29,624 nucleotides of DNA from the NCBI GenBank assembly GCA_031267345.1, contig JAIRZG010000244.1, positions 1 to 29,624 on the forward strand. Direction: 5' to 3'. Numbering within the stretch: position 1 is the stretch's first letter; every line of letters begins with the position of its first letter. The notes below the pieces were generated by a model. It was not told where the DNA came from. It ran no database searches and saw only the letters and a program-made list of their open reading frames with translations. The position numbers were made by a program, and so were the translations under genes. Of this stretch, positions 14,609-22,980 are shown in pieces. The stretch comes from Zoogloeaceae bacterium. GTDB lineage: Bacteria > Pseudomonadota > Gammaproteobacteria > Burkholderiales > Rhodocyclaceae.

Positions 14609-14977
14609 ATGCCCAGACAATATGAAAAAACCCATGCGACGACCGTGATCGCTACGGTGCCGATCCTGGCGCACAGTTTTGTTTCGTATGGCGGCGCTTA
14701 CGCCAGCGGCGCGGCGGGCGCGGGCGGTCTGACCGATTGCGTCGGCATCTCGGAAACCGGGGCCGCCGTTGGCGAAACGGTTTCTGTTGTCACCGCCCAC
14801 AGTTTTCCCGCAGTGGCTGGGGCTGCGATAAGCGCCGGGCAATACGTGAAGCCGGGCACAGGCGGTGTGGCCGTTGTTGGTGCGATTGATGACCATTGCG
14901 GCATCGCGTTGGAAGCTGCTGATGTGGGCGATTTGTTCGAGTTGCGGCTGCTACCGCACGTGCACCCAGCATCGTGA
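14609..14977 (+). CDS. Capsid decoration/cement-type protein (DUF2190-like)
   Basis: The 122-residue protein is rich in glycine, alanine and valine. Short beta segments (DCVGISETGAAVGETVSVVT, then AGAAISAGQYVKPGTGGVAV and HCGIALEAADVGDLFELRL) are characteristic of the DUF2190 and related head-decoration proteins that bind the capsid surface. It starts four bases after the previous stop with AAAGGAG upstream. It is the last gene before the terminator at 14997. In many phages the capsid and decoration genes end with such a terminator. Confidence 0.7.
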   Translation: MPRQYEKTHATTVIATVPILAHSFVSYGGAYASGAAGAGGLTDCVGISETGAAVGETVSVVTAHSFPAVAGAAISAGQYVKPGTGGVAVVGAIDDHCGIALEAADVGDLFELRLLPHVHPAS

Positions 14978-14996
14978 CCGGGGCGATCCGCGCTGC

Positions 14997-15031
14997 CCGC
15001 CCGGATACATTGGTGTATCCGGGCGGTCTTT
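14997..15031 (+). terminator. Strong intrinsic terminator after the head genes
   Basis: A perfect 13-bp stem, CCGCCCGGATACA paired with TGTATCCGGGCGG, closes a TTGG loop (14997-15026) and is followed by TCTTT. It lies 20 bases after the decoration gene and 25 bases before the GDPD gene. It should cut down transcription between the capsid block and everything after, unless an antiterminator or a second promoter acts. Confidence 0.8.
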
Positions 15032-15055
15032 AGCAAATAGCATGAGGGGAGCAGG

Positions 15056-17083
15056 ATGTCGGGGTTTTGGCCATGGTGGTTAGAGAAAAAAGTTGAAAAT
15101 GGCGGCAGTGGCATGAGCAGTCCGCGGGTCGACCCGCGCATCTGCGCGCATCGTCTTGGCGGCGCACTTGTCGAAGTGGAGAACACACTATCCGGGTTCC
15201 GGGCCGCGCTCGTTGCCGGGGTGCAGCAGTTCGAGACTGACATACAACTCACGAGCGACGGGTGCATGGTCATCATGCATGACGATACCGTCGATAGGAT
15301 GTGCGTTAACGCCGACGGCAGTCCTGCAACGGGCGCTGTCAATAGCATGACAGCGGCACAGGTGCGCGATTTGCTGGTCGCGCCGCCTGTGTGGTTCGGA
15401 TCGCAGGTTGCGTATCCGCCAGAGCCGGTTCCCTTCGTCGAGGACGTTCTTGATGTGGCGGCTGGCCATGACATTGTTATTCATTTTGAGATCAAAAATA
15501 CAGCCGCGGCCCTTCCACTGGTTGCGGAACTAAATAGGCGTAATTGGCCTAGAGACAAGATTGTTATTACGTCGTTTTCTGCCATCGCTCTGCAAGCAGC
15601 TATCGCGGCGGGTTATCAAGCCGGGCTGATCGGGGATGTCGTCAATTACACAGATTTTGTTGATCTGAAAGCGCAGGGTATTGACTATTTCGATGCCTCA
15701 ATGGGTTCAATCACGCCTGAATGTGTCGCAGCGGCGCATGCGGCAGGCGTCAAAATCACTGCGTGGACGCTGATACGCCAGGTGGAGGCGGACAGGATGT
15801 TCGCCATGGGCGTCGATTTTGTTACGACCGATGATCCCCTGTGGGTTGCGCGGGCAACAACGCCCGCAACACGCGACCCGTATGCTCTGGCCCGCAGATG
15901 GCAGGGGTATCTGGAGTCGTTTTCATCCGGAGTCAGAAATCGGGGGTTTGAAAACAACGGCGAGTTTTGGGAAAGCGGGCCTGAGTATTCCGGCATCCTC
16001 CAGTCGTGGGGCTGCCCAATCCTCGATCCGGAAAATTGGTCGCTCAATTTTGACGTCCAGATCGACGAGTGGATGAATAACACCAGGCATGCCGACGTGA
16101 CGGTATTGCAGTCCGATGCGTGGTGGACGGACGGCCCTGCTGAGAACTATACGCAATTAGGGTTCAATGTTTTCGAGCGCGCCTCCGGGGAAATATGCAT
16201 CTACAGATTGGGCGTGGGCGCGGTAAATCTCGTTGCTACGCATCAAGGCGCGGGATTCGGGAGGGGTGAGTGGCAAAACTATACACTCACAGTGGTGCGC
16301 GTGAATGATGACGCCATTAGAGTTACATACCGTAACAACAGCACTGGCAACAGCGTCAACACGACGCTACCGCGTGCACATGCTGGGCGGTTTTTCTACC
16401 TTGCCGCTGGCGCGGGAGACAGTACGGTGCGATTCCGGAATGTACGTATTTTCCATGGCGCGTTTCCATTCAGGAAAAATGTTGTGCTCGCAATCGAGGG
16501 CAGCGCCACGGATATATCGCCAAACGACCTGCAACTGATCCCGCACGGCGGGGCGGAATTCGTCGATGGCGTGGCAACACTGGGTAACGGTACTGTTTAT
16601 TTTGAGACCGCGCCAACGCCTTCGGGCATGCTCTACAACGATTTCACCATTGAGTTTACCGCCCGCAACACTGATGCAGGCACGAAATTCTGGGGTGTTG
16701 TGTTTGCAAATAAAACTGCGTCGGCAGTCTCGCACGTCGCGTTTTGCAATCGCAATCCCGGTGCTCGTCAGATGCAGATGCGATCCAACGGCGGTGTTCG
16801 TGTCGATTCTGGCGTTTTTGCGAACAATACTGACTGGCATGAGTGGTGCATTACCCGCAACGGCACAGTGCAAACCATCTATATGGATGGTAAAAAACTC
16901 GGGGTCGGCGCATTTGACAGTGTCTGGCAGTATTCACCGGCAATGTTGATCGGAGCCGCCCCAGAGGTCGAACCGAATGAGCAATACGCCATCGACCTGT
17001 CTCGATTGCGAGTGACGCGCGCCTGCCGCTATTTTGGCGACAACTACGACGTTCCCGCAACATATCGCGAGACGGCATCATGA
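15056..17083 (+). CDS. Glycerophosphodiester phosphodiesterase fused to lectin-like domains
   Basis: In this 675-residue protein, residues 28-265 are a complete GDPD TIM-barrel. It has H32-R33 (CAHRLGG), E42-N43-T44, E60 and D62 (FETDIQLTSDG), H75-D76 (IMHDDTVDR), E145 and K147 (FEIKN), the AWT strand end at 236-238, and the closing DFVTTDDP. All expected catalytic and metal-binding residues are in place. GDPDs cleave glycerophosphodiesters to glycerol-3-phosphate and an alcohol. Two concanavalin A/LamG-like beta-sandwich regions follow (about 285-475 and 480-660), typical of virion proteins that bind sugars. There is no signal peptide. It starts with GGGGAGCAGG upstream and overlaps the next head-tail gene by ATGA. 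I infer a virion-borne depolymerase or adhesin acting on a phosphoglycerol-bearing surface molecule. Confidence 0.85.
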   Translation: MSGFWPWWLEKKVENGGSGMSSPRVDPRICAHRLGGALVEVENTLSGFRAALVAGVQQFETDIQLTSDGCMVIMHDDTVDRMCVNADGSPATGAVNSMTAAQVRDLLVAPPVWFGSQVAYPPEPVPFVEDVLDVAAGHDIVIHFEIKNTAAALPLVAELNRRNWPRDKIVITSFSAIALQAAIAAGYQAGLIGDVVNYTDFVDLKAQGIDYFDASMGSITPECVAAAHAAGVKITAWTLIRQVEADRMFAMGVDFVTTDDPLWVARATTPATRDPYALARRWQGYLESFSSGVRNRGFENNGEFWESGPEYSGILQSWGCPILDPENWSLNFDVQIDEWMNNTRHADVTVLQSDAWWTDGPAENYTQLGFNVFERASGEICIYRLGVGAVNLVATHQGAGFGRGEWQNYTLTVVRVNDDAIRVTYRNNSTGNSVNTTLPRAHAGRFFYLAAGAGDSTVRFRNVRIFHGAFPFRKNVVLAIEGSATDISPNDLQLIPHGGAEFVDGVATLGNGTVYFETAPTPSGMLYNDFTIEFTARNTDAGTKFWGVVFANKTASAVSHVAFCNRNPGARQMQMRSNGGVRVDSGVFANNTDWHEWCITRNGTVQTIYMDGKKLGVGAFDSVWQYSPAMLIGAAPEVEPNEQYAIDLSRLRVTRACRYFGDNYDVPATYRETAS

Positions 17084-17553
17084 TCTACGCGACTGAACAG
17101 GACATGATCGGGCGTTTCGGCGCGGAGGAGCTGTCGCGGCTCACCGATATCGCCATGCCGCCCGAAGCGCCCGATGAGGCAAAAATCTTTGTGGCCATCA
17201 TGGATGCCTCGTCGCTGGCCGACACTTATCTGTCGCGCCGCTATGCACTGCCGATTAAGGGCTGCGCGAATCCGGCGGGCGGCGGCGATCTGGTTCCGCC
17301 GCCAGTGCTCACGCGCATTGTGTGCGACTTGGCGCGGTACAACTTATATACGGACATCACGAAAGAGCACGAAGCTTACCAGCGTAGAGCGGATGCGCTT
17401 CGGCTGCTGGAGAGTATTGCAGTGGGGAATATCTCGCTCGGCTGCCCACTGGGCGATACCGCCGCGCTGGAGATTAGCGCGACGGACAGCGGAGAGACGA
17501 TTTCGGCGTTTTCGCCGCGCGAGATTGCCGATGCCGATCTGAGGGGGTACTGA
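17080..17553 (+). CDS. Mu gp36-like head-tail connector (DUF1320)
   Basis: The 157-residue protein matches the gp36 family (DUF1320). It opens YATEQDMIGRFGAEELSRLT, then has ASSLADTYLSRRYALPI, a VLTRIVCDLARYNLY helix and EAYQRRADALRLLESIA. In Mu-like phages this protein fits at the portal end as an adaptor between head and tail. Its start overlaps the GDPD stop, so its translation is probably coupled to that gene. It is the first unmistakable Mu-type morphogenesis gene after the GDPD insertion. Confidence 0.87.
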   Translation: MIYATEQDMIGRFGAEELSRLTDIAMPPEAPDEAKIFVAIMDASSLADTYLSRRYALPIKGCANPAGGGDLVPPPVLTRIVCDLARYNLYTDITKEHEAYQRRADALRLLESIAVGNISLGCPLGDTAALEISATDSGETISAFSPREIADADLRGY

Positions 17554-17554
17554 A

Positions 17555-17986
17555 ATGGTGCTCGATTTGCCCGGCGTTTTACGCGCGCGGCTGAAAGCGG
17601 ATGCCGATGTACTCGGGCATTTTCGCCAGATCGGCGGCGCGATGGAGTTGTCCGCTGCGCAGCGGGCGACGCGGACGCTGCCCGCCGTGTTCGTGCTGCC
17701 GCTGGCGGAATCCGCCGGAATGCCGCTGTGGGCGGGTGAATTCCGGCAAAAAAAGGAATTGCGCGTGGCGCTCGTGATCGCGGCGCGGGATGTGGCGGGC
17801 GGCTTGGCGGCGGCGCGCTCGATTGTCGAGCGCGTTTTGATCCCGGCAGACACGGGATGGCTGCCGCCAGGATGCTTCGATGTGATGGCCTGGGCCGAAG
17901 GCAAGCTTGCGCAGATTGACGACAACGGCTGCATCTGGTGGCAGGACGAGTACGCCACAACGCAGTTTGTAAAGACCCCGGTATAG
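17555..17986 (+). CDS. gp37-like tail terminator / neck protein
   Basis: The 143-residue protein has the place and pattern of Mu-like gp37 and siphophage tail-terminator proteins. It has an N-terminal helix (LPGVLRARLKADADVLGHFR), alternating strands (TLPAVFVLPLAESAG, then KKELRVALVIAARDVAGGLA) and a C-terminal WWQDEYATTQFV strand. Such proteins cap the tail tube and join it to the head. It lies between the gp36-type connector and the tube protein, as expected. The family name is from position and fold pattern. Confidence 0.7.
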   Translation: MVLDLPGVLRARLKADADVLGHFRQIGGAMELSAAQRATRTLPAVFVLPLAESAGMPLWAGEFRQKKELRVALVIAARDVAGGLAAARSIVERVLIPADTGWLPPGCFDVMAWAEGKLAQIDDNGCIWWQDEYATTQFVKTPV

Positions 17987-18001
17987 CAAAAGGAGAACGG
18001 C

Positions 18002-18952
18002 ATGCCGAATGTGGTGGCGAGTCCACGGCAGTGGAAGAGGAAGGCGATTTTGATCAAGCTGGAATCGGCTGTCGGTACGGATTCCGTGCCGACGGGCGCG
18101 GCGAACTGGATCGAGGCGCGCAACGTGGAGTTCACGCCGTATGAGGGGGATACGGTTGAGCGCAATATCGAGATGCCGTATTTCGGTAACGGCGGCACGC
18201 TACCGACGGGCAAGTATGCGAGCCTGTCGTTCCAGGTGGCTATTGTCGGCAGCGGCGCGACTGGGGATGCGCCGCTGGTCGCGCCGCTGTTGCTGGCCTG
18301 CGGATTTGTCGAGGAGGTCGACCCGGATGAGGAGTTCGTGGCCTATTCCCTCACGTCGGAAAACATTGCCTCTGTGACGGCATATATCAATATCGATGGA
18401 GCGTTGCACAAGATGACGGGCGTGCGCGGCACGATGACGATGACCTTGTCCGCACAGCAGATTCCTCTATTTCAATTCAACCTCCAGGCGGTTTATGACG
18501 CCCCCGCGGCGGCGGCGCTGCCTGCGGTGAGCAAGGGCGGCTGGCAGGTGGAGCAGCCCGTGGGGTCGGCCACGACCTCGGGTGTGACGATAGGCGAGGT
18601 GGCACTGGCATATTCCGAGCTGTCGATCGATCTCTCGAACCAGATTTCCCGGCTCGATCTGCCGGGGCCGCAGCGCGAGATGAGTATCTCAAACCGCACG
18701 CCAACGGGATCGATTACGGTTCTTGCACCGGCACTTGGCGTGTTCAATCCGTTTGCTCTGGCGGACGCGGGGAATACGCTGGATCTGACTACAACGCAGG
18801 ATTCGCGCGCGGGCTATCAGGTGCAAATCGGCGCGAAGGTGCGCATTTTGCAGCCGTCCTATGCTCAGATCGAAGATCAGGTGGCCTATGCGCTCAATCT
18901 TGAACTCGCGCCGGTCGCGGGTAATGACGAACTGAAGCTGACTTATTCCTGA
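18002..18952 (+). CDS. Major tail tube protein
   Basis: The 316-residue protein resembles tail tube subunits of Mu-like siphophages. It starts RQWKRKAILIKLESAVGTDS, has PYFGNGGTLPTGKYASLSFQ and a GDAPLVAPLLLACGF segment, then VTAYINIDGALHKMTGVRGT and late beta strands (GYQVQIGAKVRILQPSYAQI). It is preceded by a strong AAAAGGAG. It is followed directly by the tail chaperone pair and tape measure gene, the usual order. It should form the stacked hexameric rings of a flexible, non-contractile tail; no sheath gene is present. Confidence 0.82.
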   Translation: MPNVVASPRQWKRKAILIKLESAVGTDSVPTGAANWIEARNVEFTPYEGDTVERNIEMPYFGNGGTLPTGKYASLSFQVAIVGSGATGDAPLVAPLLLACGFVEEVDPDEEFVAYSLTSENIASVTAYINIDGALHKMTGVRGTMTMTLSAQQIPLFQFNLQAVYDAPAAAALPAVSKGGWQVEQPVGSATTSGVTIGEVALAYSELSIDLSNQISRLDLPGPQREMSISNRTPTGSITVLAPALGVFNPFALADAGNTLDLTTTQDSRAGYQVQIGAKVRILQPSYAQIEDQVAYALNLELAPVAGNDELKLTYS

Positions 18953-18962
18953 GGGGGATAAC

Positions 18963-19391
18963 ATGAATTTCAAGATGCAAGAAGAACCGACCGTTTGGTG
19001 GCCAGTGACTATCCGCTTGCCGGCAGATGGCGGTGTGTTTGTCGAGCAAAAATTCGAGGCAAAAATCCGGGTGTTGCCGGAATCTGAATATGCTCAATTT
19101 TCGCTGCGCGAGGATGTGGAGCGCGGGATGGCTGAGACTCTCGCGGAAAATGCCCGCTTGCTGCCCCGTCTCGTGCTCGACTGGATCGATGTGTCAGATG
19201 AAGCTGGCCACGTGACGATATTGAGGTTGCCGGAACTCCTGACGCACAGCGCCTATGGCGTGCCCTTGTCGATTGCATTGTGGCAGGCAATCGCCGAGGT
19301 ACGGTACGGGCTGCCGTCGGCAGCCGGGGCAACGGAAAAAAACTCCGAGCCGTCGCCCGAGCCTGGTGCGACGGCGGCGCTGACGAGCTAG
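18963..19391 (+). CDS. Tail assembly chaperone G
   Basis: This 142-residue protein is the upstream member of a G/GT chaperone pair. It lies between the tube and tape measure genes, is acidic and helical, and ends shortly after the slippery site at 19337. These proteins bind the tape measure protein and keep it soluble while the tube assembles around it; they are not part of the virion. The C-terminal tail beyond the slip site (SEPSPEPGATAALTS) is low in complexity, as usual for unshifted G. Confidence 0.8.
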   Translation: MNFKMQEEPTVWWPVTIRLPADGGVFVEQKFEAKIRVLPESEYAQFSLREDVERGMAETLAENARLLPRLVLDWIDVSDEAGHVTILRLPELLTHSAYGVPLSIALWQAIAEVRYGLPSAAGATEKNSEPSPEPGATAALTS

Positions 19392-19687
19392 CGGACGATC
19401 TGGCCGCGTTCGGTGTGCAGGCCGCGCCGGTCAGGCGCGAGACGGATGTGCTGGTCTATGAGCATAACTGGCTGGCGTTCGCCGTCTGGTGCGATGTCTG
19501 GAATCAATGGCGCTGGTGCAGTGGCATGGTGCCGATGCGCGCAGGGCTGGATTGGGGACAGGTTGAGGCGGTCATGCGGTTGCGTGGCGTGCCTCGGCGC
19601 GAGCGGTGCGGCTTAATGAAGGCATTGCGGATTATGGAAAACGAGGCGCTGGGCGTGATGGCCGCGCAGGCGCGGAGGCGAGTGTAA
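18963..19687 (+). CDS. Frameshifted chaperone GT (G plus DUF1799-like T domain)
   Basis: A -1 slip at A AAA AAC (19337-19343) would join G to the overlapping frame that ends at 19687, giving about 241 residues. The T part contains YEHNWLAFAVWCDVWNQWRW, then GLDWGQVEAVMRLRGV, the pattern of DUF1799, a family always found before phage tape measure genes. The T frame has no plausible ribosome site of its own near its beginning, and its stop lies directly before the tape measure ATG. The minor GT product recruits tube subunits in lambda; the same is expected here. Confidence 0.75.
19337..19343 (+). other. -1 frameshift slippery heptamer A AAA AAC
   Basis: In the G frame the codons read GAA AAA AAC. 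The last A of GAA plus the next two codons form the canonical X XXY YYZ heptamer A AAA AAC. Slipping back one base moves ribosomes into the open T frame (CTC next), which matches the direction needed. This is the expected signal for programmed frameshifting in tail chaperone genes. Confidence 0.8.
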
Positions 19688-22651
19688 ATGGCGGGCAGGC
19701 TGGGGCTGGATATTCGTATCACGGCGGATGGCCGGAGCGCTTCTCGGGAGCTGGAGCAGCTCATCCGCAATTTGCGCGGCGGCGGCGATGCCGCGCGCGA
19801 TGCTACGCGCGAGTTCGGCGGTTTGACTTCCGCTGTTGGCCGGTATGCGGCGGCGGCAGCCGGGTTTATGAGTGTGGGAAAGCTGACGCGGCTGGCCGAC
19901 GAGTGGGGACAGGTTTCAAGCCGTATTGAAATTGCGGCGGGTTCCAGCGAGGCGGCAGCCGAGGCACAAGCGCGGCTGATGGAGGTGTCGAACCGTAGCT
20001 ATAAGTCGTTCGGTAATTCAGCGGAGTTGTATGTGCGCAGCAGCCAGTCGCTGCGTGAACTGGGTCATTCGGCCAATGATGCATTGGCCATGGTCGAGGC
20101 GCTGCAATATGGGCTGACAGTGTCGGCGGCCAACGGCGAACGCAGTGCCAATGTCATTAATGCGTGGTCGAAGGCGATCAACCAGGGCAAGATGCGCTTT
20201 GAGGAGTTCGAGAGCGTTGTGAACGGCGCGCCCCGGCTGGTGCAGGCACTGGCGGATTCGCTAGGCAAAAGTACGGTTGAGCTGCAGGCGATGGTGCGCG
20301 ACGGCAAGATCACTGCCGATATGCTAGTGGGCGTGGGGAGCCAGGTCAAAAAGTTGGGCGAAGAGGCCGACAAGATGCCGGTGACGCTCGCTGATGCATT
20401 CCAGCGCGCCGAGAACAGCCTGTCCAAATTCGCAGGCAGCGCCGAAGCGAATACGGGCGTGATCAAAACGCTGACGACGGGTATTACGGCGCTATCGGAC
20501 AATCTCGACATCGTTGCGGCGGTGGCGGGTACTGTGGTGGTGGCGGCGTTTGCCCGCATGGTGGCGGCGACACAGGCAAAGATCAGCGCGACGATTGCCG
20601 ATCATCGCGCGACACAGGCAGCCATCATCGGGGCGCGCGAGGCGGCTGTGACCGAGGCGCAATTGGCGCTGAGCCGCGCCCGCTCGGCAGTGGCCGCCGC
20701 CGCCGCGACCGGCAATAGTACGGTGCTGGCGAATGCACGACGCATTGAGGCGCTGCGCGTGCAGGAGTTGACGGTGAGTACGAATGCGCTGACGGCGGCG
20801 CAGAGGGGGTCGTCGCTGGCAAGTGCGGGCGCGGGCGCGGCCATGGCGGCGCTGGGCGGGCCGCTGGGTCTGTTGGTTATCGGACTGGGCGCGGCGGCGA
20901 TGGCGTGGTCGGTGTATTCGTCCCGCGCGCAAGATGCCGCGCGCGCTACCGCTGAGGCGCAGCGGCAGATGGAGATCGAGCAGAAATTGCTTGCGGGACA
21001 GTCGCGCCAGCAAATTGCTAATGACGAAGAAATAACTCGTCGTAAGCAGGCTTTGGTAAAAGCCGAGGCTGAGCTTGAAAAAACGCGCGCCGGCATAGAT
21101 GCGCGCCGCGCACGTGGGGATACCAGTGCGCGCGATGAGGCGTATTACGCCAAAGCGCTGGCGGATCGGCAAAAGAGTATCGACGAAGCCCGCGCCAATC
21201 TAGAGCGTGGCGAGCAACTCGCCGAACGCGCCATGAATGGCGGGATAACTGCCGCCGCCGCAGGCAATGCGCGATATAGGACATACATAAACGAACGGCG
21301 CTCACTCGCCGAGCAACTAAAAGCTGATCTGGAAACCGAATCAGATGCTTTTGCGTCAGCAACAAAAAATTTGCAAAAAGACTCGACGGAATACATGACG
21401 GCGCTGGAGGCGTACAACCGCAAGGTCACGGAACTTCGCAGGCAGTATGCCAAAAAGGAGAAGGCCGGACAGCCGAAAGCGCCGCGCAAGCGCAAGCAAA
21501 AGGAAAAGACCTTTGACCAATTGATGGACGATGACCCCGAGGTCAGTCTCCAGCGCGAAACCGCTCGCAGCTACGCACAAGCCATGGAGCGCTTGATCGG
21601 CGTTGAGTCTGCCGCCGCGCGCGAGGCGGCAAACCTCACACAGTCGCAAGGGGTTCTGCTCGACGTAATGACATCGGCGCAGTGGGCGAACATGCCGGAG
21701 CCGTGGCGGGCGCTGATCGAAGCGCAGGCGCAGACAGCGCAAACCGCTGAAACGTCGGGCGAATACGCCCGGTTTTTGTCGGATATGGATACGCTCAACC
21801 ATGACGCCACGAAATCTACGATGGATTTGGACGAGGCCATGTCCCGTCTCTACGATCTGATGCTCTCGCCAGCGTGGCAGCAGATGACCGATGCGCAGCG
21901 CATGGGCGCGGCGGCGATGGCCGAGTCGGCGTCCAATGCGCAAAAACAGGCTGCCGACAAGGCCAACCGCATGGGGTTTTCGGATATGCGAAATGATCTA
22001 TCGCGCTCGATCTCGCAAGGGTTGGTCGATGGGTTCAGTAATGGCGGCAATTTGGTCGAAGGTTTTGCTGATGGTCTGCGCAACGCGCTCAATAACTATG
22101 CTCAAAAGGGACTGGAGCAAGGTATCAGCAAAGCTCTTGATATCGCCTCGAACTGGATCGCCGAATTGTTTTCGTCAATGGCCAGTTCGAGCAGCGCTAG
22201 CGGCGGCAGCAGCGGATGGGGCGCGATTTTTAGCTCTATTGCATCCTGGCTCGCCAGCGCGCGCGGCAACGCTTTCGACAATGGCGTCGTGCAGCGCTTC
22301 GCGGCGGGCGGTGCGTTTGGCCGCGGCGAGGTGCTCACGCGCCCGACGATGTTCCGGTTCGCTTCGGGCGGCGCGTGGCGCAACGGCGTTGCTGGCGAGG
22401 CCGGGCCGGAGGCGGCGCTGCCGCTGAAACGGATGCCGGATGGGCAGCTAGGCGTTTATGCCGACGGCGGTGGCGGCGGCGCGGTGAATATCTCCATCGT
22501 GGTCAATGCGGATGGCGGGCGGGACGAGTCGCAGGGCGGCGATAGCGCCCGCGATTACGCGGCGCTATCGCGCAATCTTGAAGCGGCTGCGCTCTCGGTC
22601 GTGCAGAGAGAGATGCGGCCGGGCGGCATTCTGGCTGGTGTGAGGACGTGA
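19688..22651 (+). CDS. Tape measure protein
   Basis: The 987-residue protein sets tail length. Residues about 65-215 are the conserved tape measure N-terminal domain (SRIEIAAGSSEAAAEAQARL, then ALQYGLTVSAANGERSANV and INQGKMRFEEFESVVNGAPR). Hydrophobic segments follow around 275-295 and 390-415 (GGPLGLLVIGLGAAAMAWSV), then long charged coiled coils (residues 435-620). The C-terminal region is glycine-rich (FASGGAWRNGVAGEAGPEAA, then PLKRMPDGQLGVY), like lambda H and relatives. At the usual ratio of about 1.5 angstrom per residue the tail would be near 150 nm; this is an estimate. It starts directly after the GT stop. Confidence 0.9.
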   Translation: MAGRLGLDIRITADGRSASRELEQLIRNLRGGGDAARDATREFGGLTSAVGRYAAAAAGFMSVGKLTRLADEWGQVSSRIEIAAGSSEAAAEAQARLMEVSNRSYKSFGNSAELYVRSSQSLRELGHSANDALAMVEALQYGLTVSAANGERSANVINAWSKAINQGKMRFEEFESVVNGAPRLVQALADSLGKSTVELQAMVRDGKITADMLVGVGSQVKKLGEEADKMPVTLADAFQRAENSLSKFAGSAEANTGVIKTLTTGITALSDNLDIVAAVAGTVVVAAFARMVAATQAKISATIADHRATQAAIIGAREAAVTEAQLALSRARSAVAAAAATGNSTVLANARRIEALRVQELTVSTNALTAAQRGSSLASAGAGAAMAALGGPLGLLVIGLGAAAMAWSVYSSRAQDAARATAEAQRQMEIEQKLLAGQSRQQIANDEEITRRKQALVKAEAELEKTRAGIDARRARGDTSARDEAYYAKALADRQKSIDEARANLERGEQLAERAMNGGITAAAAGNARYRTYINERRSLAEQLKADLETESDAFASATKNLQKDSTEYMTALEAYNRKVTELRRQYAKKEKAGQPKAPRKRKQKEKTFDQLMDDDPEVSLQRETARSYAQAMERLIGVESAAAREAANLTQSQGVLLDVMTSAQWANMPEPWRALIEAQAQTAQTAETSGEYARFLSDMDTLNHDATKSTMDLDEAMSRLYDLMLSPAWQQMTDAQRMGAAAMAESASNAQKQAADKANRMGFSDMRNDLSRSISQGLVDGFSNGGNLVEGFADGLRNALNNYAQKGLEQGISKALDIASNWIAELFSSMASSSSASGGSSGWGAIFSSIASWLASARGNAFDNGVVQRFAAGGAFGRGEVLTRPTMFRFASGGAWRNGVAGEAGPEAALPLKRMPDGQLGVYADGGGGGAVNISIVVNADGGRDESQGGDSARDYAALSRNLEAAALSVVQREMRPGGILAGVRT

Positions 22652-22980
22652 TGGCAGTGTTTAGCTGGACGCACGATTGGGACGCCTCGCTCGACGAGGA
22701 GCCTGCCACGTTACGCGCCGAGTTCGGCGACGGTTACGCGCAGGTGGTTGCAGCGGGCATCAACTGCAATCCGCGCAAGTGGGCGATCACGTTCAACAAC
22801 CGCGAGGAAGCCGAGATAAACAAAATTGTTGCGTTCCTGCGGGCGAATTATCTGGGTTTCGACTGGACAGACCCGGACGGCCAGCCAGGACGCTGGGAGT
22901 GCAAAAGCTGGCAGTCGGTACGCCAGAAGGCGCTGTTGAAAAGCTTGTCAGCCGACTTCGAGGAGGTGTTCGGACGATGA
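22651..22980 (+). CDS. M: Minor tail protein M-like
   Basis: The 109-residue protein corresponds to lambda gpM. It opens FSWTHDWDASLDEEPATLRA, has EFGDGYAQVVAAGINCNPRK, and then the WTDPDG and WECKSW segments. It is a tail-tip component that joins the tube end to gpL. Start codons GTG at 22648 and ATG at 22651 both overlap the tape measure stop; I prefer the ATG. The next gene starts within its stop. Confidence 0.85.
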   Translation: MAVFSWTHDWDASLDEEPATLRAEFGDGYAQVVAAGINCNPRKWAITFNNREEAEINKIVAFLRANYLGFDWTDPDGQPGRWECKSWQSVRQKALLKSLSADFEEVFGR

